From Septoria linicola (lineage: Eukaryota > Ascomycota > Dothideomycetes > Mycosphaerellales > Mycosphaerellaceae): 64,000 nt of DNA. Made by a program: the position numbers and the translations under genes. The stretch covers positions 1,054,001 through 1,118,000 of the forward strand of contig CP099421.1 of assembly GCA_024114885.1 (NCBI GenBank), read 5' to 3'. The notes beneath the pieces were generated by a model, which saw only the letters and a list, made by a program, of their open reading frames with translations, did not search any database and was not told the origin of the DNA. Shown here one piece after another: positions 11,801-24,700 of the stretch (positions are counted from its first letter, which is position 1; every line of letters begins with the position of its first letter).

Positions 11801-13930
11801 TCTATAAGCTAGTAGGAGTACCCTAGGTACTCCTAGTCTAGGCTAGTAGAAGCCTCCTCCCTCTTAGCTATTAGTATAGGTTTAGGAAGGAAAGAAACTC
11901 TTTATATAACTTCCACCTCTACTAGAAGATGTAGGAGAGTATAGAAAATTCCTAGACTAAGAGAAAGTTAAGAAAGAATCTAAGAATTCTACCTAAGAAA
12001 CTATAGAGGTAGATTAGGAGTAGATAGCCCTAAGGTAAACTCTTAGAAAGAGGAAAGTATCTTAAGAACTTAATAGATTTAACTAGAAGCTGAAGCTAAT
12101 TAGGCTTAAGCTAGATTAGAATAGTTAGCTAGATAAGGAAATGCTCCTAGAGCATTAGGCTTTCTTCTTAGCTATAAGCTCTATTAACCTAGGTATCCTA
12201 TAGGACCTAGAATTCTTAGAGGAAGTTAAAGAGATTGTATTCTTAGCTACTAAAGAAGTAGGAATGCATAAATAGGAGGTTCTAATCCTAAGGAACTATA
12301 AGGAAGTAGTAAGTAATCCTAAGTAGGGTTATCTCTAGTAAGAAGCTATTTAGAAGGAGCTAGATACACTTATAAGTAATAACACCTAGACTATAGTAGT
12401 CCTATTAAAAGAGGCTAACCTAGTTACCTTAAGATAGGTCTTTAATATTAAGAGAAAGCTTAGTAGAGCTATTAAAAAGTTCAAGGTAAGACTAGTTATA
12501 AGAGGGTTCTTCTAAAAGTATAGAGTAGACTATATAGAGACTTTTGCCCCTATAGTTAGATAGGATACTCTAAGAGAATTTATAGCTATAGTCTATAAGA
12601 AGGACCTAGTTCTGTACTAAGTAGATATAAACAATGTATTTATAGAGAGTACCCTATATAAGGACATCTATATAATCCTACTACTAGGTGTTGACCTACT
12701 AACTAGTATAGTCTTATAAGTTCTAAGGAGTCTCTATAGGCTAAAGCAAGCTATAAGAGACTAGAATCAGCTATATATATTAAAGCTAAAAGGAATAGGA
12801 TTTAGATAATTAGAAGTGGACCTATGTCTTCTAATCTATAAGAAAAGGAAAGACCTAATGATCCTGATCTATATTAATAATATACCTATTACTATAGAGA
12901 GACTAGAAGATGTCCTCTAGTTCAAAGACTAACTTAGTAAGGTCTTTAAGATTAAAGATCTTAGAGAACCAGACAAGATTCTTAGAATAAGACTAACAAG
13001 AAACAGATAGTAAGGCTGGCTGAAACTTGACTAGAAGCACTATATCTAAGAGAACCTAGCTAAGATAGGAATAGGTTAAGAGACTATATTACTAACTCTT
13101 TTACTAATAGACAGCTATGAAAGTCTAAAGCCTGCTAGACCAAATAATAAAAGGTATAACAAATAGGAATACTAATCTATTATTGGAACATAGATATAGC
13201 TTATAACTGTTATAAGACCAGACATTTCATTTACTCTTAGAAGATTAAGCTCCTATATTAGTAATCCAATAGTAGGACATATAAAGGCTCTAAAGAAGCT
13301 AACTAGATACCTGAGATCAAACCTAGACCTTAGTCTAAGATACTTAAGGAATAGTTAAGGCTACCTTACTAGATATATAGACTCTAACTATATAATAGAC
13401 AAGACTAACAGAGTCTTAATCCTTAGATATATCTTCTTCCTTTATAGTATACTAATCTCCTAGATAAGTAAGAAGTAGAAATCTGTGGCTATATCTATAA
13501 TAGAAGCTAAATATATAGCTATAGGAGTATGTATAAAACAGTTACAGTTCCTTAGTACTCTTTTAAGAGAGCTTAGATGCCTAGAGTTAGTAGGAGAATG
13601 TTCTTACTAACTAAGGATCCTTAGTAACTAGGAAACTGTTACTAGAATCAGGCTAATTTAGCTAAAAGGTAATAACTAAGCTACCCTTACTCTAGTTAAG
13701 GACTTATATGTTTATAACAAGTCTAAACACATTGATATCTTATACAATGCTATAAGAAAGCTCTAGTAGAACAGACTTATCTCTATAGAATATGTGAATA
13801 TAAAAGAGATAGTAGTAGATAGTCTTACTAAGCTAAAGAATAGACTATAGTTTTAGGAGTTTGTAAGGTAGCTCTACCTTATATAAAAGATATATAAAAG
13901 ATAACTCCAAGCCTTGGAGCTGAACTAAGA
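8806..13930 (+). pseudogene. Copia-E gag-pol polyprotein (RIP-killed)
   Basis: Read through stops, the polyprotein has the Ty1/Copia order. Gag carries a zinc-knuckle remnant (LYKKGKY...LKDCPN) near 9950-9990. Protease and integrase follow (FVRYYNN and the Copia-type integrase end near 11600-11760). Reverse transcriptase shows KFKVRLVIRGF near 12475-12510, VDINNVFIEST near 12620-12650, SLYRLKQAIRD near 12730-12765 and YINNIPITI near 12870-12895, where the YVDD box now encodes Asn-Asn. RNase H-type sequence ends with SKHIDILYNAIRK and VVDSLTKLKNRL near 13720-13850. TAG/TAA occur at Gln and Trp positions throughout. About 600 bp of noncoding sequence separates pol from the 3' LTR. Confidence 0.85.
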
Positions 13931-14548
13931 GGAGTCTAAAAGAAAGATTTTAGTTACTTGACTCCTCCTTAGTTAGACTTTACAAAGTCCTAAATGCCCT
14001 TACTAATATTAGACCTATTACTAACTATAATATCACTATATAGCACCTAGCTAAACTAGACACCCTTTGAGGCTAAGTACTAGTTAATATTAAAGACCTC
14101 CTCTATAGTAGCTATTATCTCCTCTACTAGTATATAGTTACTCTACTCCCTAGCTTAATATAAGATCCCTATAGCTAAGAATAGTACACTCTAAAGACTA
14201 TTAGGGAACTAAGAAGCTATATAGAATATAACTAAGTAAGGGACTAGGCTATAAGGAATCTAGGGAGCTATTAGAATTAGCTATAAGAAAGGATAGGGGC
14301 AACTTACTAGATAGTCTATGTCCTAAATAATCTACTCCTATATAAGAGAGGAGGAAGATCTTATAGAAGGTATTTCTTTTACCTTTTTATAGGAGATAGT
14401 AGTATAGAAAGTTTGTTAGATTAATAGTTAGTACTATCTAGTTATTAGTCTAAAAAGCAAGTACTTGATAACTAATCAAGATTAGGACTAGTATTTAAGT
14501 ACTATAGATGATCTGTTAAAAGATCTAACTATATAGCATAAGTAGGAG

Positions 14549-14826
14549 TGTTAAGAATGTATCCTAGATAGTTAGTCTAGATATAGACTTCTAAGCATAG
14601 TTCTAGATGCCTAAGGCATCTACCTAAGGCTTAGCAAGAGGTACATCTTGCTTCTCTCTCTTCTCTTCTTAGATAACTAACTCAATTAACTTTGTATTTG
14701 GTTCCTAGTATATTACTACTACACTATATATATAAGTTAGTTCAAGATTAATCCCCTATTCTTCTTTACTACGCTATACCCTCCTTGACATTATATAGTA
14801 TCTACAAACGCTCTCCACTTTTAATA
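14549..14826 (+). repeat. Copia-E 3' LTR
   Basis: The LTR runs from TGTTAAGAATGTATCC to CTCCACTTTTAATA and is followed by the duplication CTACT. Differences from the 5' LTR are transitions. Confidence 0.9.
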
Positions 14827-14831
14827 CTACT

Positions 14832-16694
14832 AGATATTAACCTACTAACTAGTATAGTCTTATAAGTTCTAAGGAGTCTCTATAGGCTAAAGTAAGCTAT
14901 AAGAGACTAGAATTAGCTATATATATTAAAGCTAAGAGGAATAGGATTTAGATAATTAGAAATAGACCTATATCTTCTAATCTATAAGAAAAGGAAAGAC
15001 CTAATAATCCTAATCTATATTAATAATATATCTATTACTATAGAGAGACTAGAAGATATCCTCTAGTTTAAAGACTAACTTAGTAAGCTTTTTAAGATTA
15101 AAGATCTTAGAGAGCTAGATAAGATTCTTAGAATAAGACTAACAAGAAATAGATAGTAAGGCTAGCTAAAACTTAACTAGAAGTATTATATCTAAGAGAA
15201 CCTAGCTAAGATAGGAATAGGCTAAGAAACTATATTACTAACTCTTTTACTAATAGATAGCTATAAAAGTCTAAAGCCTACTAGACTAAATAATAAAAGA
15301 TATAATAAATAAGAGTACTAATCTATTATTAGAATATAGATATAGCTTATAACTATTATAAGACTAGACATTTTATTTACTCTTAAAAGATTAAGCTCCT
15401 ATATTAGTAATCTAATAGTAGGATATATAAAGGCTCTAAAGAAGCTAACTAGATACTTGAGATCAAACCTAGATCTTAGTCTAAGATACTTAAAGAATAG
15501 TTAAGGCTATCTTACTAGATATATAGACTCTAACTATATAATAGATAAGACTAATAGAGTCTTAATCCTTAGATATATCTTCTTCCTTTATAATATACTA
15601 ATCTCCTAGATAAGTAAGAAGTAGAAATCTATAGCTATATCTATAATAGAAGCTAAATATATAGCTATAGAAGTATATATAAAACAGTTATAGTTCTTTA
15701 GTACTCTTTTAAGAGAGCTTAGATACCTAGAGTTAGTAGAAGAATATTCTTACTAACTAAGAATCCTTAGTAACTAGGAAACTATTACTAGAATTAGACT
15801 AATTTAGCTAAAAGGTAATAACTAAGCTACCTTTACTCTAGTTAAGGACTTATATATTTATAATAAGTCTAAATATATTAATATCTTATATAATACTATA
15901 AGAAAGCTCTAGTAGAATAGACTTATCTCTATAGAATATATAAATATAAAAGAGATAGTAGTAGATAGTCTTACTAAGCTAAAGAATAGACTATAGTTTT
16001 AGGAGTTTATAAGGTAGCTCTACCTTATATAAGAGATATATAAAAGATAACTCTAAGCCTTAGAGTTAAACTAAGAGGAGTCTAAAAGAAAGATTTTAGT
16101 TACTTAACTCCTCCTTAGTTAGACTTTATAAAGTCCTAAATACTCTTACTAATATTAGACCTATTACTAACTATAATATTACTATATAGTACCTAGCTAA
16201 ACTAGATACCCTCTAAGGCTAAGTACTAGTTAATATTAAAGACCTCCTCTATAGTAGCTATTATCTCCTCTACTAGTATATAGTTACTCTACTCTCTAGC
16301 TTAATATAAGATCCTTATAGCTAAGAATAGTATACTCTAAAGGCTATTAGGGAACTAAAAAGCTATATAGAATATAACTAAGTAGGAGACTACGCTATAA
16401 GGAATCTAGAAAGCTATTAGAATTAGCTATAAGAAAGGATAGAGGTAACTTACTAAATAGTCTATATCCTAAATAATCTACTCCTATATAAGAGAGAAAG
16501 AAGATCTTATAGAAGATATTTCTTTTATCTTTTTATAGAAGATAGTAGTATAGAAAGTTTATTAGATTAATAGTTAGTACTATCTAGTTATTAGTCTAAA
16601 AAGTAAGTACTTAATAACTAATTAAGATTAGGGCTAGTACTTAAGTATTATAGATAATCTATAGAAAGATCTAACTATATAGTATAAGTAGGAG
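14832..16694 (+). pseudogene. Copia-B reverse transcriptase/RNase H remnant
   Basis: This is the 3' part of Copia-B beyond the Copia-E insertion. It aligns end to end with the last third of Copia-E pol and its 3' noncoding region (12690-14548), but CpA and TpG are almost fully converted. For example the YINNI box is followed by more TAG stops than in Copia-E. It is a useful pairwise record of added RIP damage. Confidence 0.8.
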
Positions 16695-17103
16695 TATTAA
16701 GAATATATCCTAGATAATTAGTCTAGATATAGATATTTAAGTATAGTTCTAGATACCTAAGATATCTACCTAAGGCTTAGTAAGAGGTATATCTTACTTC
16801 TCTTTTATCTCTTCTTAGATAACTAATATTAAAAGTAGAGAGCGTATTATATACTATATAATATTAAGGAGGGTATAGCGTAGTAAAGAAGAATAGAGGA
16901 TTAATCTTAAACTAACTTATATATATAGTATAGTAGTAATATACTAGGAACTAAATATAAAGTTAATTAAGTTAGTTATCTAAGAAGAGAAGAAAGAGAA
17001 GTAAGATATACCTCTTACTAAGCCTTAGGTAGATACCTTAGATATCTAGAACTATACTTAAATATCTATATCTAGACTAACTATCTAGAATATATTCTTA
17101 ATA
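16695..17103. repeat. Inverted LTR pair with a flipped 155-bp loop
   Basis: Positions 16695-16821 (127 bp) are the first part of the plus-oriented Copia-B LTR, and 16977-17103 (127 bp) are the matching part of the minus-oriented Copia-A LTR, so they are inverted arms. The loop, 16822-16976, is 155 bp = 150 bp of LTR plus the 5-bp duplication. It should read forward (ACTAACTTAATTAAC... to ...TTTTAATATTAGT). Instead it reads ACTAA, then TATTAAAAGTAG... to ...AAGTTAGT, its exact reverse complement. Arm and loop lengths match the LTR lengths expected from the nest without remainder. Confidence 0.8.
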
Positions 17104-17575
17104 CTCCTACTTATACTATATAGTTAGATCTTTCTATAGATTATCTATAATACTTAAGTACTAGCTCTAATCTTAATTAGTTATTAAGTACTTACTTTTT
17201 AGACTAATAACTAGATAGTACTAACTATTAATCTAATAAACTTTCTATACTACTATCTCCTATAAAAAGGTAAAAGAAATACCTTCTATAAGATCTTCCT
17301 CCTCTCTTATATAGGAGTAGATTATTTAGGATATAAACTATCTAGTAAGTTACCTCTATCCTTTCTTATAGCTAATTCTAATAGCTCCCTAGATTCTTTA
17401 TAGCCTAGTCTCCTACTTAGTTATATTCTATATAGCTTCTTAGTTCCTTAATAGCCTTTAGGGTATACTATTCTTAGCTATAGAGATCTTATATTAAGCT
17501 AGAGAGTAGAGTAACTATATACTAGTAGAGGAGATAATAGCTACTATAGAGGAGGTCTTTAATATTAACTAGTAC
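17104..17575 (-). other. Copia-A 3' noncoding region
   Basis: These 472 bp next to the Copia-A 3' LTR are the reverse complement of the noncoding stretch that precedes the 3' LTR in Copia-C (about 37555-38032) and Copia-E. No coding sense is seen. The GTAC target of Gypsy-1 is at its right end. Confidence 0.75.
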
Positions 17576-17854
17576 TAGTAAGGTAAAGGCCTACCTATAT
17601 ACCGTACTTAGTAACTTTAGTATAAAAGTAAGGTAGTAGCTCGTTTCTAAGATAGGAATGTTTACTCTACTTAATTAATTTAATATCTTATAGTCCTAGT
17701 ATAGGCTCTTAGTCCTAGGACTACTAGTTTGAGCTCGTTACTACTAGTTAATATACGTATTATAAGACTATTACTCTCCGAACAGATCTTGTTCTATAGC
17801 GACTACTCTTATACCTGCCTAGAAGGTTAGTATTAGAGTAGTTATTATCTATTA
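17576..17854 (+). repeat. Gypsy-1 5' LTR
   Basis: The LTR begins TAGTAAGGTAAAGGCC (originally TG...) and ends TATTATCTATTA (originally ...CA). It is 279 bp, the same as the 3' copy, with differences that are transitions. Confidence 0.88.
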
Positions 17855-18599
17855 ATAGAGCCGAAGGTAGAGCTATCTCTTCTCTCTTATACCGGAACTA
17901 GAAGCGTAGAGGGTAGATAGTAGCCTTAAAGCGAGAACTAATATACTATAAACATTAATAAGAGGCCTAAAAGAAGCCTACGTAAGAGGCGACTTAAAGA
18001 GCTATAATAATATAGAAGCTCCTAGAATATAGATATCGCTCTAACCTAGAAAAGTTATAAACCTCTAGTACTCCTTAGTACGGATCTATTTAGTAATTAT
18101 TAGATAGATAGTAAGACGACTTACTATATCGGAGATTTACTTAGGGTCTCTATACCTATAATAGTCTTCGATTAGACCCTAGTTTAGCGTGAAAACGCTC
18201 TCGTTCGGATAGCGTAGAGGCTATAGGATAGGCTAGACCTATCTAGGTAATCTTATATCTTCTAGTATATAGATCGCTTAGAATAAGCCCTAGTACAGCG
18301 TTAGACGCTAATTATTTAGCTAAGGACACTAATTACGTCTAAGGCTCTAGACCTAGTATATAGTATAGGCTAACGTAATATTATACTACTATAGTTATAT
18401 AGCGAATTACCTAAATAAGTAAGATAGACGCGCCTAGCTATAAACGGTCGAACTATACGATACGACATACCTTACTTATTAGGTATAATTAATATAGCCT
18501 CGGTATTATAAAGAAAAGTTTAATGTTTATCTTCTAATAGCTAAGAAAATTTTAGACTCTTGTTTTTTAGTTATCGTTTTAAACAATAACTATATTTTA
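17855..18599 (+). other. Gypsy-1 leader region
   Basis: This is about 745 bp between the 5' LTR and ORF1. The primer-binding site should be at its left end (from 17855, ATAGAGCCGAAGG), but I cannot match it to a tRNA by eye. No convincing domain is seen. It ends with the first 25-bp palindrome (18568-18592). Confidence 0.5.
18568..18592. repeat. Gypsy-1 palindrome copy 1 (before ORF1)
   Basis: The 25-bp imperfect palindrome has arms TAGTTATCGTTT and AAACAATAACTA around a central T; the arms differ from perfect pairing at one position. The change is CpG to CpA/TpG type. Confidence 0.7.
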
Positions 18600-21500
18600 T
18601 TTAAAAACCTAATTAAGGAGAGTATAATATACTCTTAGAACGCCTTCGAACAAGCTCTATAAGTAAATTAGTATCTACTAGCTAGCCTAAAATACTAGAG
18701 AGTAGCTTATCTAACTAGCTTAATAAGTAAATTCGAAGATTACTAGTAAAGCTACTACCCGCTTTTACTTTATTCTCTCTACTAGATAACGATATATCTA
18801 TAGAAGCGGAGGACTAAGGAGGTACTAACCTTAACCCTAATACCGATATCTTTCGAGGACCGAACTTAGGAGGTAGACTATCTATAATATAGTTCTAGCT
18901 GCTTATAGAGACTATCTAAGTAACTTAAAACTAGAAGGTAATTATCGCTTAGGTTCCGCTACTACCTAGCTCGGACTAGAATCCCTTCTTTAATAGAGAG
19001 AACGTAACCGAGTATATTAAGCGCTTTAAAGTACTATATAGTAACTACGCTATTCTACTTATTAATAATAATAAGTAGCTTTATAAGAAGTTACTTACTT
19101 AGGTTATAGTTATCTAACGTAGAAGATACTAGCGCCTTAATAGTTTCTACGACCGAGACTACGCTAAGTTCAAAGAGTCGATTATTAAGGAATACTAAAA
19201 GTACGATAATATATATATACTTAGAAACCGCTACTATATAGAAAACCTTTATAAGGTTAACTGTATAGAGGATAATAATCTCTTAGAGTACTTAAGGCAG
19301 TTTATACTCTACTCTAATACTATACCTACTTCGTATATAGACGAGCGTTCTCGTACTCTTCTATTTATACGAGGCCTTCTATTTCGTTTTAGTAAGAGGC
19401 TCTAGGCCTATCTTAGGTTAGATCTTAATAATAAGGACTTAGATTATAGTAAGCTCTTAAAGACAGCCTAGCGTTAGATTAATAGTAATAAGGACTTCAA
19501 ATTAGAAGTATATAACGAAGGCGGTAGAGACGTCTAGTAGTTATACGAAGTAGTAAAGAAGTCCGCCCTAAGGCTAAACTCTAAGTTTAAGGCTAGAGAA
19601 ACGGTAGTCTATAAAGGCCGTAAGCTAGTAACCGTCGATAATATTACCGCTAGTATATAAGACCTTATAATCGCTACGATTTATCGACTCGAAGAAGGAG
19701 GCTCGTAGCCGCTACGCCTATTAATAGGATAGTAGGCGAAGTCTTACGATCACGACTATCTATATATTCTAAGGCCTACTTATAGCTAGGAGATTTCGAT
19801 TAACTTAGCTACGATAGATAATAGGTTAATAATTAAGGCCTATATAGCGATCGCTCTAAAGATTTTAGGTTATTAGATATATAGGCTCGAAGGCTATATA
19901 GCCGTAAACTACGAGTACCTATAATAGTTCGAGACTAAGAGCTTAATATATAGAGATCTAAAGACCGGTATTATATACTATAGAACGCCTTACTTAGGTA
20001 CGGAAAAGATATAGTACTACTAGGATAAGGAACTACTAAAGCTATTTATATTAATAGGAGTATTAGAGTAGCGCTATAGGAAGATCGATCTTGAAAATAT
20101 AGATCGTTTATTAACGCTAAGAGCGAGCTAGTAGAGGATAGCGAACAAGGTAGCTAGTATTAACGGTCTCGTTAATATTAGTTAAGTCGCTTCTATTATA
20201 TAGAAGGATTAGGACGATCTAATCGGCGCCTACGTAGCCGGAGATAGCGTAAAGATAAAGCGGAACCTAAACCCTTCTCGTCTAGTTAGAAGATAGCTAA
20301 TAGGAGTATAGAAGCGGATTACGACCTAGGCTATAGCTATAAGAACCCGCGCTTATCGTTACTCTCGTATTAAAGAGGTTAAAGATAAAAACTAGCTAGC
20401 TCCTTACCTTATAGATATAGGAGAGTTAGAGGATTCTTAAACTTAGAGATATAATAACGATAAGATCGAGGATAAGTAGATATACGACTACCTAAACGGT
20501 CTACTAGTTCTAGTCGCTCCTACGTATACTTAAAAACAAAAGAAGGCTAAGGAGCCTCCGAAGACTAAGCGTATAGATAACTACCTTCGAGCTATATACG
20601 CTAATAATAACGCTAACGTCTTCTAGATAGACAAAATACTCAAATCTAAGGTCTAGTTAAGCTTAGCGGAGATTATTCTCTATAGCGAGCGAGCGTCGTA
20701 TTCCTTATAGGATCGTATTCTAAATAATACGGATCTACGTAAGAAGCTTAATAAGCTCTATATAAAGAAGCGTACGAATAGAGGTAGTAGAGCTAAGATT
20801 AGCGTATATTCCTTACTATCTAAAGCCTTTAGCGAGTAGATAGAGGAGGAGCTAATAAAAGCTATTTTAGCAACTAATATTAAGGCCTTCTAGGTTACCG
20901 CTATAGCGATTAATATAGTTAAGCCTAGGCTCGCTTCTAAGCTTTATAAGCGAACGGATAATATCCTTCTATTATTTAATAATATCTATTAAATTATTCT
21001 AAGTATCTACGTGCCTATAAAGTATAGACCTCGAATAATAGCTTATAAGTCTTTAATTAACGAGGAGGCTAAGTTAATAATTATACTAATCGAATACGTT
21101 CGAAAGCTTCAAGTCGGTATAACCCTTCTTAGTAATATTACTATAGGAGGAGTCGGAGGCAAGGTTACTTTTATTAGGTACTACCTAGAGGTATTAATCG
21201 ATACCTTTAGCGTAAGAGTTATAATACTATTTCTAGTCTTACTAGCGAACGGCCCGATCTTACTTAGCCGACTATAGGCGCGGCGGGTACGCCTAGCTTC
21301 TAAGAACTACGATAATAGCTCTTAGAAGAGCTTAATTAGTACTCTAGACAGCTATATTATTATATTTACTAGCTTTAATAGCTATAGTAATATACGAACT
21401 ATAGAATAGGTTCTAGGAAAAGCTAGAGTACTAAGGAACTAGCTCTAGTCGACAGCACGAGTATAGTAGGGGCTCTAATACATGTATCGCGTTAAGATTC

Positions 21501-21700
21501 GATAGAAGTCGGCGTCCGAACTCTAACTTTTAGTAATTATTAGCTAAAGAATATAGGGTATACTATCGAGGACTCTAGATCTTATAATAGCGAGGAGTAG
21601 AGAGAGGGATTATAAGCTTTTCAAGCTTCTACTACCCTTTCCGAGCAAGGTTTAGTAGTTAGAGGTAAAAACTCTACTTAGGAGGGTTAGCTAGTAGAAC
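18600..21700 (+). pseudogene. Gypsy-1 ORF1: gag and probable protease (RIP-killed)
   Basis: A gag-type region is visible at about 18960-19500 when stops are read as Gln/Trp: NVTEYIKRFEVLYSNYG-like opening, then YDRDYAKFKESIIKEYQKYD, a typical retrotransposon gag fold. Further on, at about 20930-21280, KLYKRTDNILLLFNN leads into YVPIKYRPRIIAYK and a 267-bp stretch without stops (21011-21277); the position suggests the retropepsin, with the catalytic Asp possibly changed to Asn (LFNN), but I do not see an unmistakable DSG motif. No intact start or stop can be fixed. Confidence 0.6.
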
Positions 21701-21706
21701 GTTCTA

Positions 21707-21731
21707 TAGTTGCCTTTTTAAACGATAATTA
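21707..21731. repeat. Gypsy-1 palindrome copy 2 (between ORF1 and ORF2)
   Basis: The 25-bp element has arms TAGTTGCCTTTT and AAACGATAATTA. It is more diverged than copies 1 and 3 but the same length, and lies in the same kind of place. Confidence 0.6.
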
Positions 21732-21734
21732 CGT

Positions 21735-24700
21735 TATACCTCCTATACTATACTTCAAACTATACTAGTAGTATAGATAGATAAGCGATTAGTACTAGTG
21801 TTCGTTTACGGTTACCGATAGCCCTAAACTCCTAGAGAATTAAGTCTTTAACTACCTTACGTAGTAGTTATCGTATATAAAGGTAATTTACTTCGAGGAC
21901 TATTTTATAGCCGACTTAATTAGATAAAGTATCTCTCTACGATAGTAGCTCGAACTATTAAGACGGGTTAATTATAGCTAGACTTAAACATAGTATAACT
22001 ATCTCGTAATAGTAGCTATCGAAGGTAATATCGCTAAATTTAGCTAAAATAGTCGACTTAAGAAGCTTTTACTAGCTACTAGCGAAGCTAAGCTAGCTTA
22101 TACTAGCGAGCGAGACTTGTACTAGGGTATTAGGTATAGTTTTAACGATACTATATTAGTATCTTAATCGAGCTAGGGTTCGAATTATAGAGGCGAATAC
22201 TTAATAATTACCTATACGAAGCTTAGAGAGGTAGAGCTAGCTATCTAAGAACCTAGACCCTACGATAAGGTTATTTCTAATAAAGTAGACGACGAGCTTA
22301 GCGAAGAGACGTACGTTATCTCGGCTACTATTAATATAGTAGCGGAGAGAGCTCGTAATAAAGAAGCTACGAGGTAGTAGAAGCTAGATAATTATATTAG
22401 CGCCTATACTCTTTATAAGCGAGTTACTAATAAGATTAAACTAGTAAATACCGACATTACTATAACTAATAGCTTAAACCCTAGCGGATTAAAGGACTAG
22501 CGACGGACTTATATTAAGAAGGAAGTAGCTATACTACCTAGTACTAGACCTTACGATAGTAAGTACTTAACTAAGAGGTTCTTAACGATCGAGCCTAGAT
22601 TACGTCTTACGCCTAAATAGCTTATAAAGTTTAAACCTAGTATAGAACTACTACTAAAGGAGCTAGATTTATTATACTATATACTAAGGAATCGAGAAGC
22701 TACCTTTACGTAGGACTTTACGTATTTAGGCCGAATTAATCCTAATATTGCTCTACTATAGAAGATTCGAATAGTTCCTTACGAGCTATAGTAGTATTTA
22801 GGCTTCAAGCTAAACTTATCGCTACGACACGTCGTAGAAGATATACTAAGATAACGAATCTAAGCTAGAACTCTTAAGCTATACTATAGTACCTATCGAA
22901 ACCTATACTTCCTTATTAGTAAGAAGATAGAGGTAGGTAAGCCTAAGAAGTATCGGTTAATTAACGTAGCTTAGAAGTTTAATTAAGTTACTATAAGAGA
23001 TTCGAACTTACTACTCGACGCTAAGGGCTTCTCTAAGGACTTTACTAGTTACGCGCTAGCCTCGTTAGTTAATATCTTCTCTAGATATAACTAAATCCTA
23101 CTCGATAAGTTATATAGAGACCTTATAGGCTTTGATTTACTACTAGGACTATTATAGTAGACTACGTTACCGTAAGGAGCTACGAATTCTGTTACCTAGT
23201 TCGTTCGTATTATTAATCAAGTACTTATAGAGTATGTCTCGTATAAGGTACGGCCGTTCCTTAATAATATTAGTATTAAAGGGCCTAAGACGAAGTACGA
23301 TAGTAAAGAGGTTAAACCTAGCCTCCGCCGTTACGTTATTAAATATATTATAGCTATAGACGACGTTCTCTATAATATAGAACGAGCTAATATAACCGTA
23401 GCTTTTAATAAGCTATAGCTCTATTATAAATAACTAGTAATCGTTAGTTACCTTACTAGTATCGATAGTCGCTATCTAGACTTCGCGAGAGTAGTAAAGA
23501 TTAAGAAATAGCCGACGTTAGAGAATTAGAAGAAGGTTCGAATCTTTCTTAGCATAGTTACGTACTACTACGTCTAGGTTAAAGGTTTTACGATTATCTT
23601 TACTCTACTATTTAAGCTCTTACGGAAGGATACTAAGTTTTAATAGACTACCGAATACTAACTAGCTAAAGACGTCGTCTTAAAGGCACTAGTTTTAGCT
23701 TTAGCCCTAGTTACTTTTAACTTTAGAGAAGGAGTAGGACTTATTATTATAGGTATAGATTCGAGTAGTAAAGGTTAAAGATATACGCTTTCCTAATATA
23801 ATCGAGACGAGCTACTTCTCTACTATCTAGTTCGATATAAGTCCGGCCTATTTAACCTAGTAGAGGTTAAGTACGATACTAGAAAGCGCGAATACCTTAG
23901 TATACTAAAGGTATTAAAGAAGCTAAAACTATAGCTATTCGGAGTATACTTCTAACTAGAGATTAATATAAATACTCTCGTTTACTAGCTTAATAAAGCT
24001 ACCTCTAATTTACCGAATATAGTAATAACGCGCTAGCTAGTATAGATCTACCTCTTCGACTTTAACGTTATATATATTCCTAGTAAGAAGTATATAGCTC
24101 CGGATTCGTTATTAAAGAAGCCTATTACGCCTAAAGATATAGAGGCTATAGAATAGGAAGAAGACGTAGATCTAATAATTAATGAATAATTCTTCGATAT
24201 CTTTTACGTTAACGCTTTCTCTATATAGGTAATTTAGAGCGAGCTACCTACGATTAATAAGATCTACTCTTAGGAGTTAATAAATATCGCCTTCGTACTT
24301 ATACGAATATAAAGACCTAAGAGAGTTTCTAATAACGAGTATAAGTAGTTAAGGAAGAAGTATCAGCTATTTTATATTAAGAATAACTAGCTCTAGCGCT
24401 AAGAGTAAGTAGCTAGACCCCTATAGCGAGTTATTAATAAACTAGAAGCGCGAGCTCGTATTATTAAGGTATACTATTATAAGAACGGTTATCGTAGCGC
24501 TAAACAGACGTATAATCTTATCTATAAGCGATAGTAGTAGGATAGGGTTTAGGCTTAAATCTCGCTTACTATTCGGTAATATACTATTTATAGTCTTCGG
24601 TATAGGAGACAAGTACCTAGAGAACTATAGATCCCGCTCTAAGTTATAGTTAGCTAGAGATAGTATATCGACAGCTTATATATCTCGAAGAACTGTTCGT

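Larger units (their letters stand above)
8528..14826 (+). mobile_element. Copia-E: full-length Ty1/Copia element, lightly RIPped
   Basis: The LTRs are 8528-8805 and 14549-14826 (278 bp each); total 6299 bp, identical in length to Copia-C. The duplication CTACT is at 8523-8527 and 14827-14831, inside Copia-B pol. Many CpA and TpG sites survive (TGTTAAGAATACATCC, GCATGG, ACAAACG), in contrast to its host Copia-B, so it arrived later or went through fewer rounds of RIP. Confidence 0.9.
4371..16976 (+). mobile_element. Copia-B: Ty1/Copia element inside the Copia-A 3' LTR
   Basis: The 5' LTR is 4371-4647 and the primer-binding site starts at 4648. Internal pieces are 4648-8527 and 14832-16694, split by Copia-E. 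The 3' LTR occupies 16695-16976 together with the duplication TTAGT. Own length is 4157 + 1863 + 277 = 6297 bp. The left duplication TTAGT is at 4366-4370; the right one is at 16972-16976 but sits inside an inverted segment (see the inversion feature). The gag-pol frame is full of TAG/TAA at Gln and Trp sites and CpA/TpG are nearly gone, as in Copia-A. Confidence 0.85.

Noticed and set aside
21011..21277. Open frame of 88 codons as an independent gene
   Set aside because: It starts at GTG and lies inside the RIP-damaged ORF1 of Gypsy-1; it is just the longest stop-free stretch.
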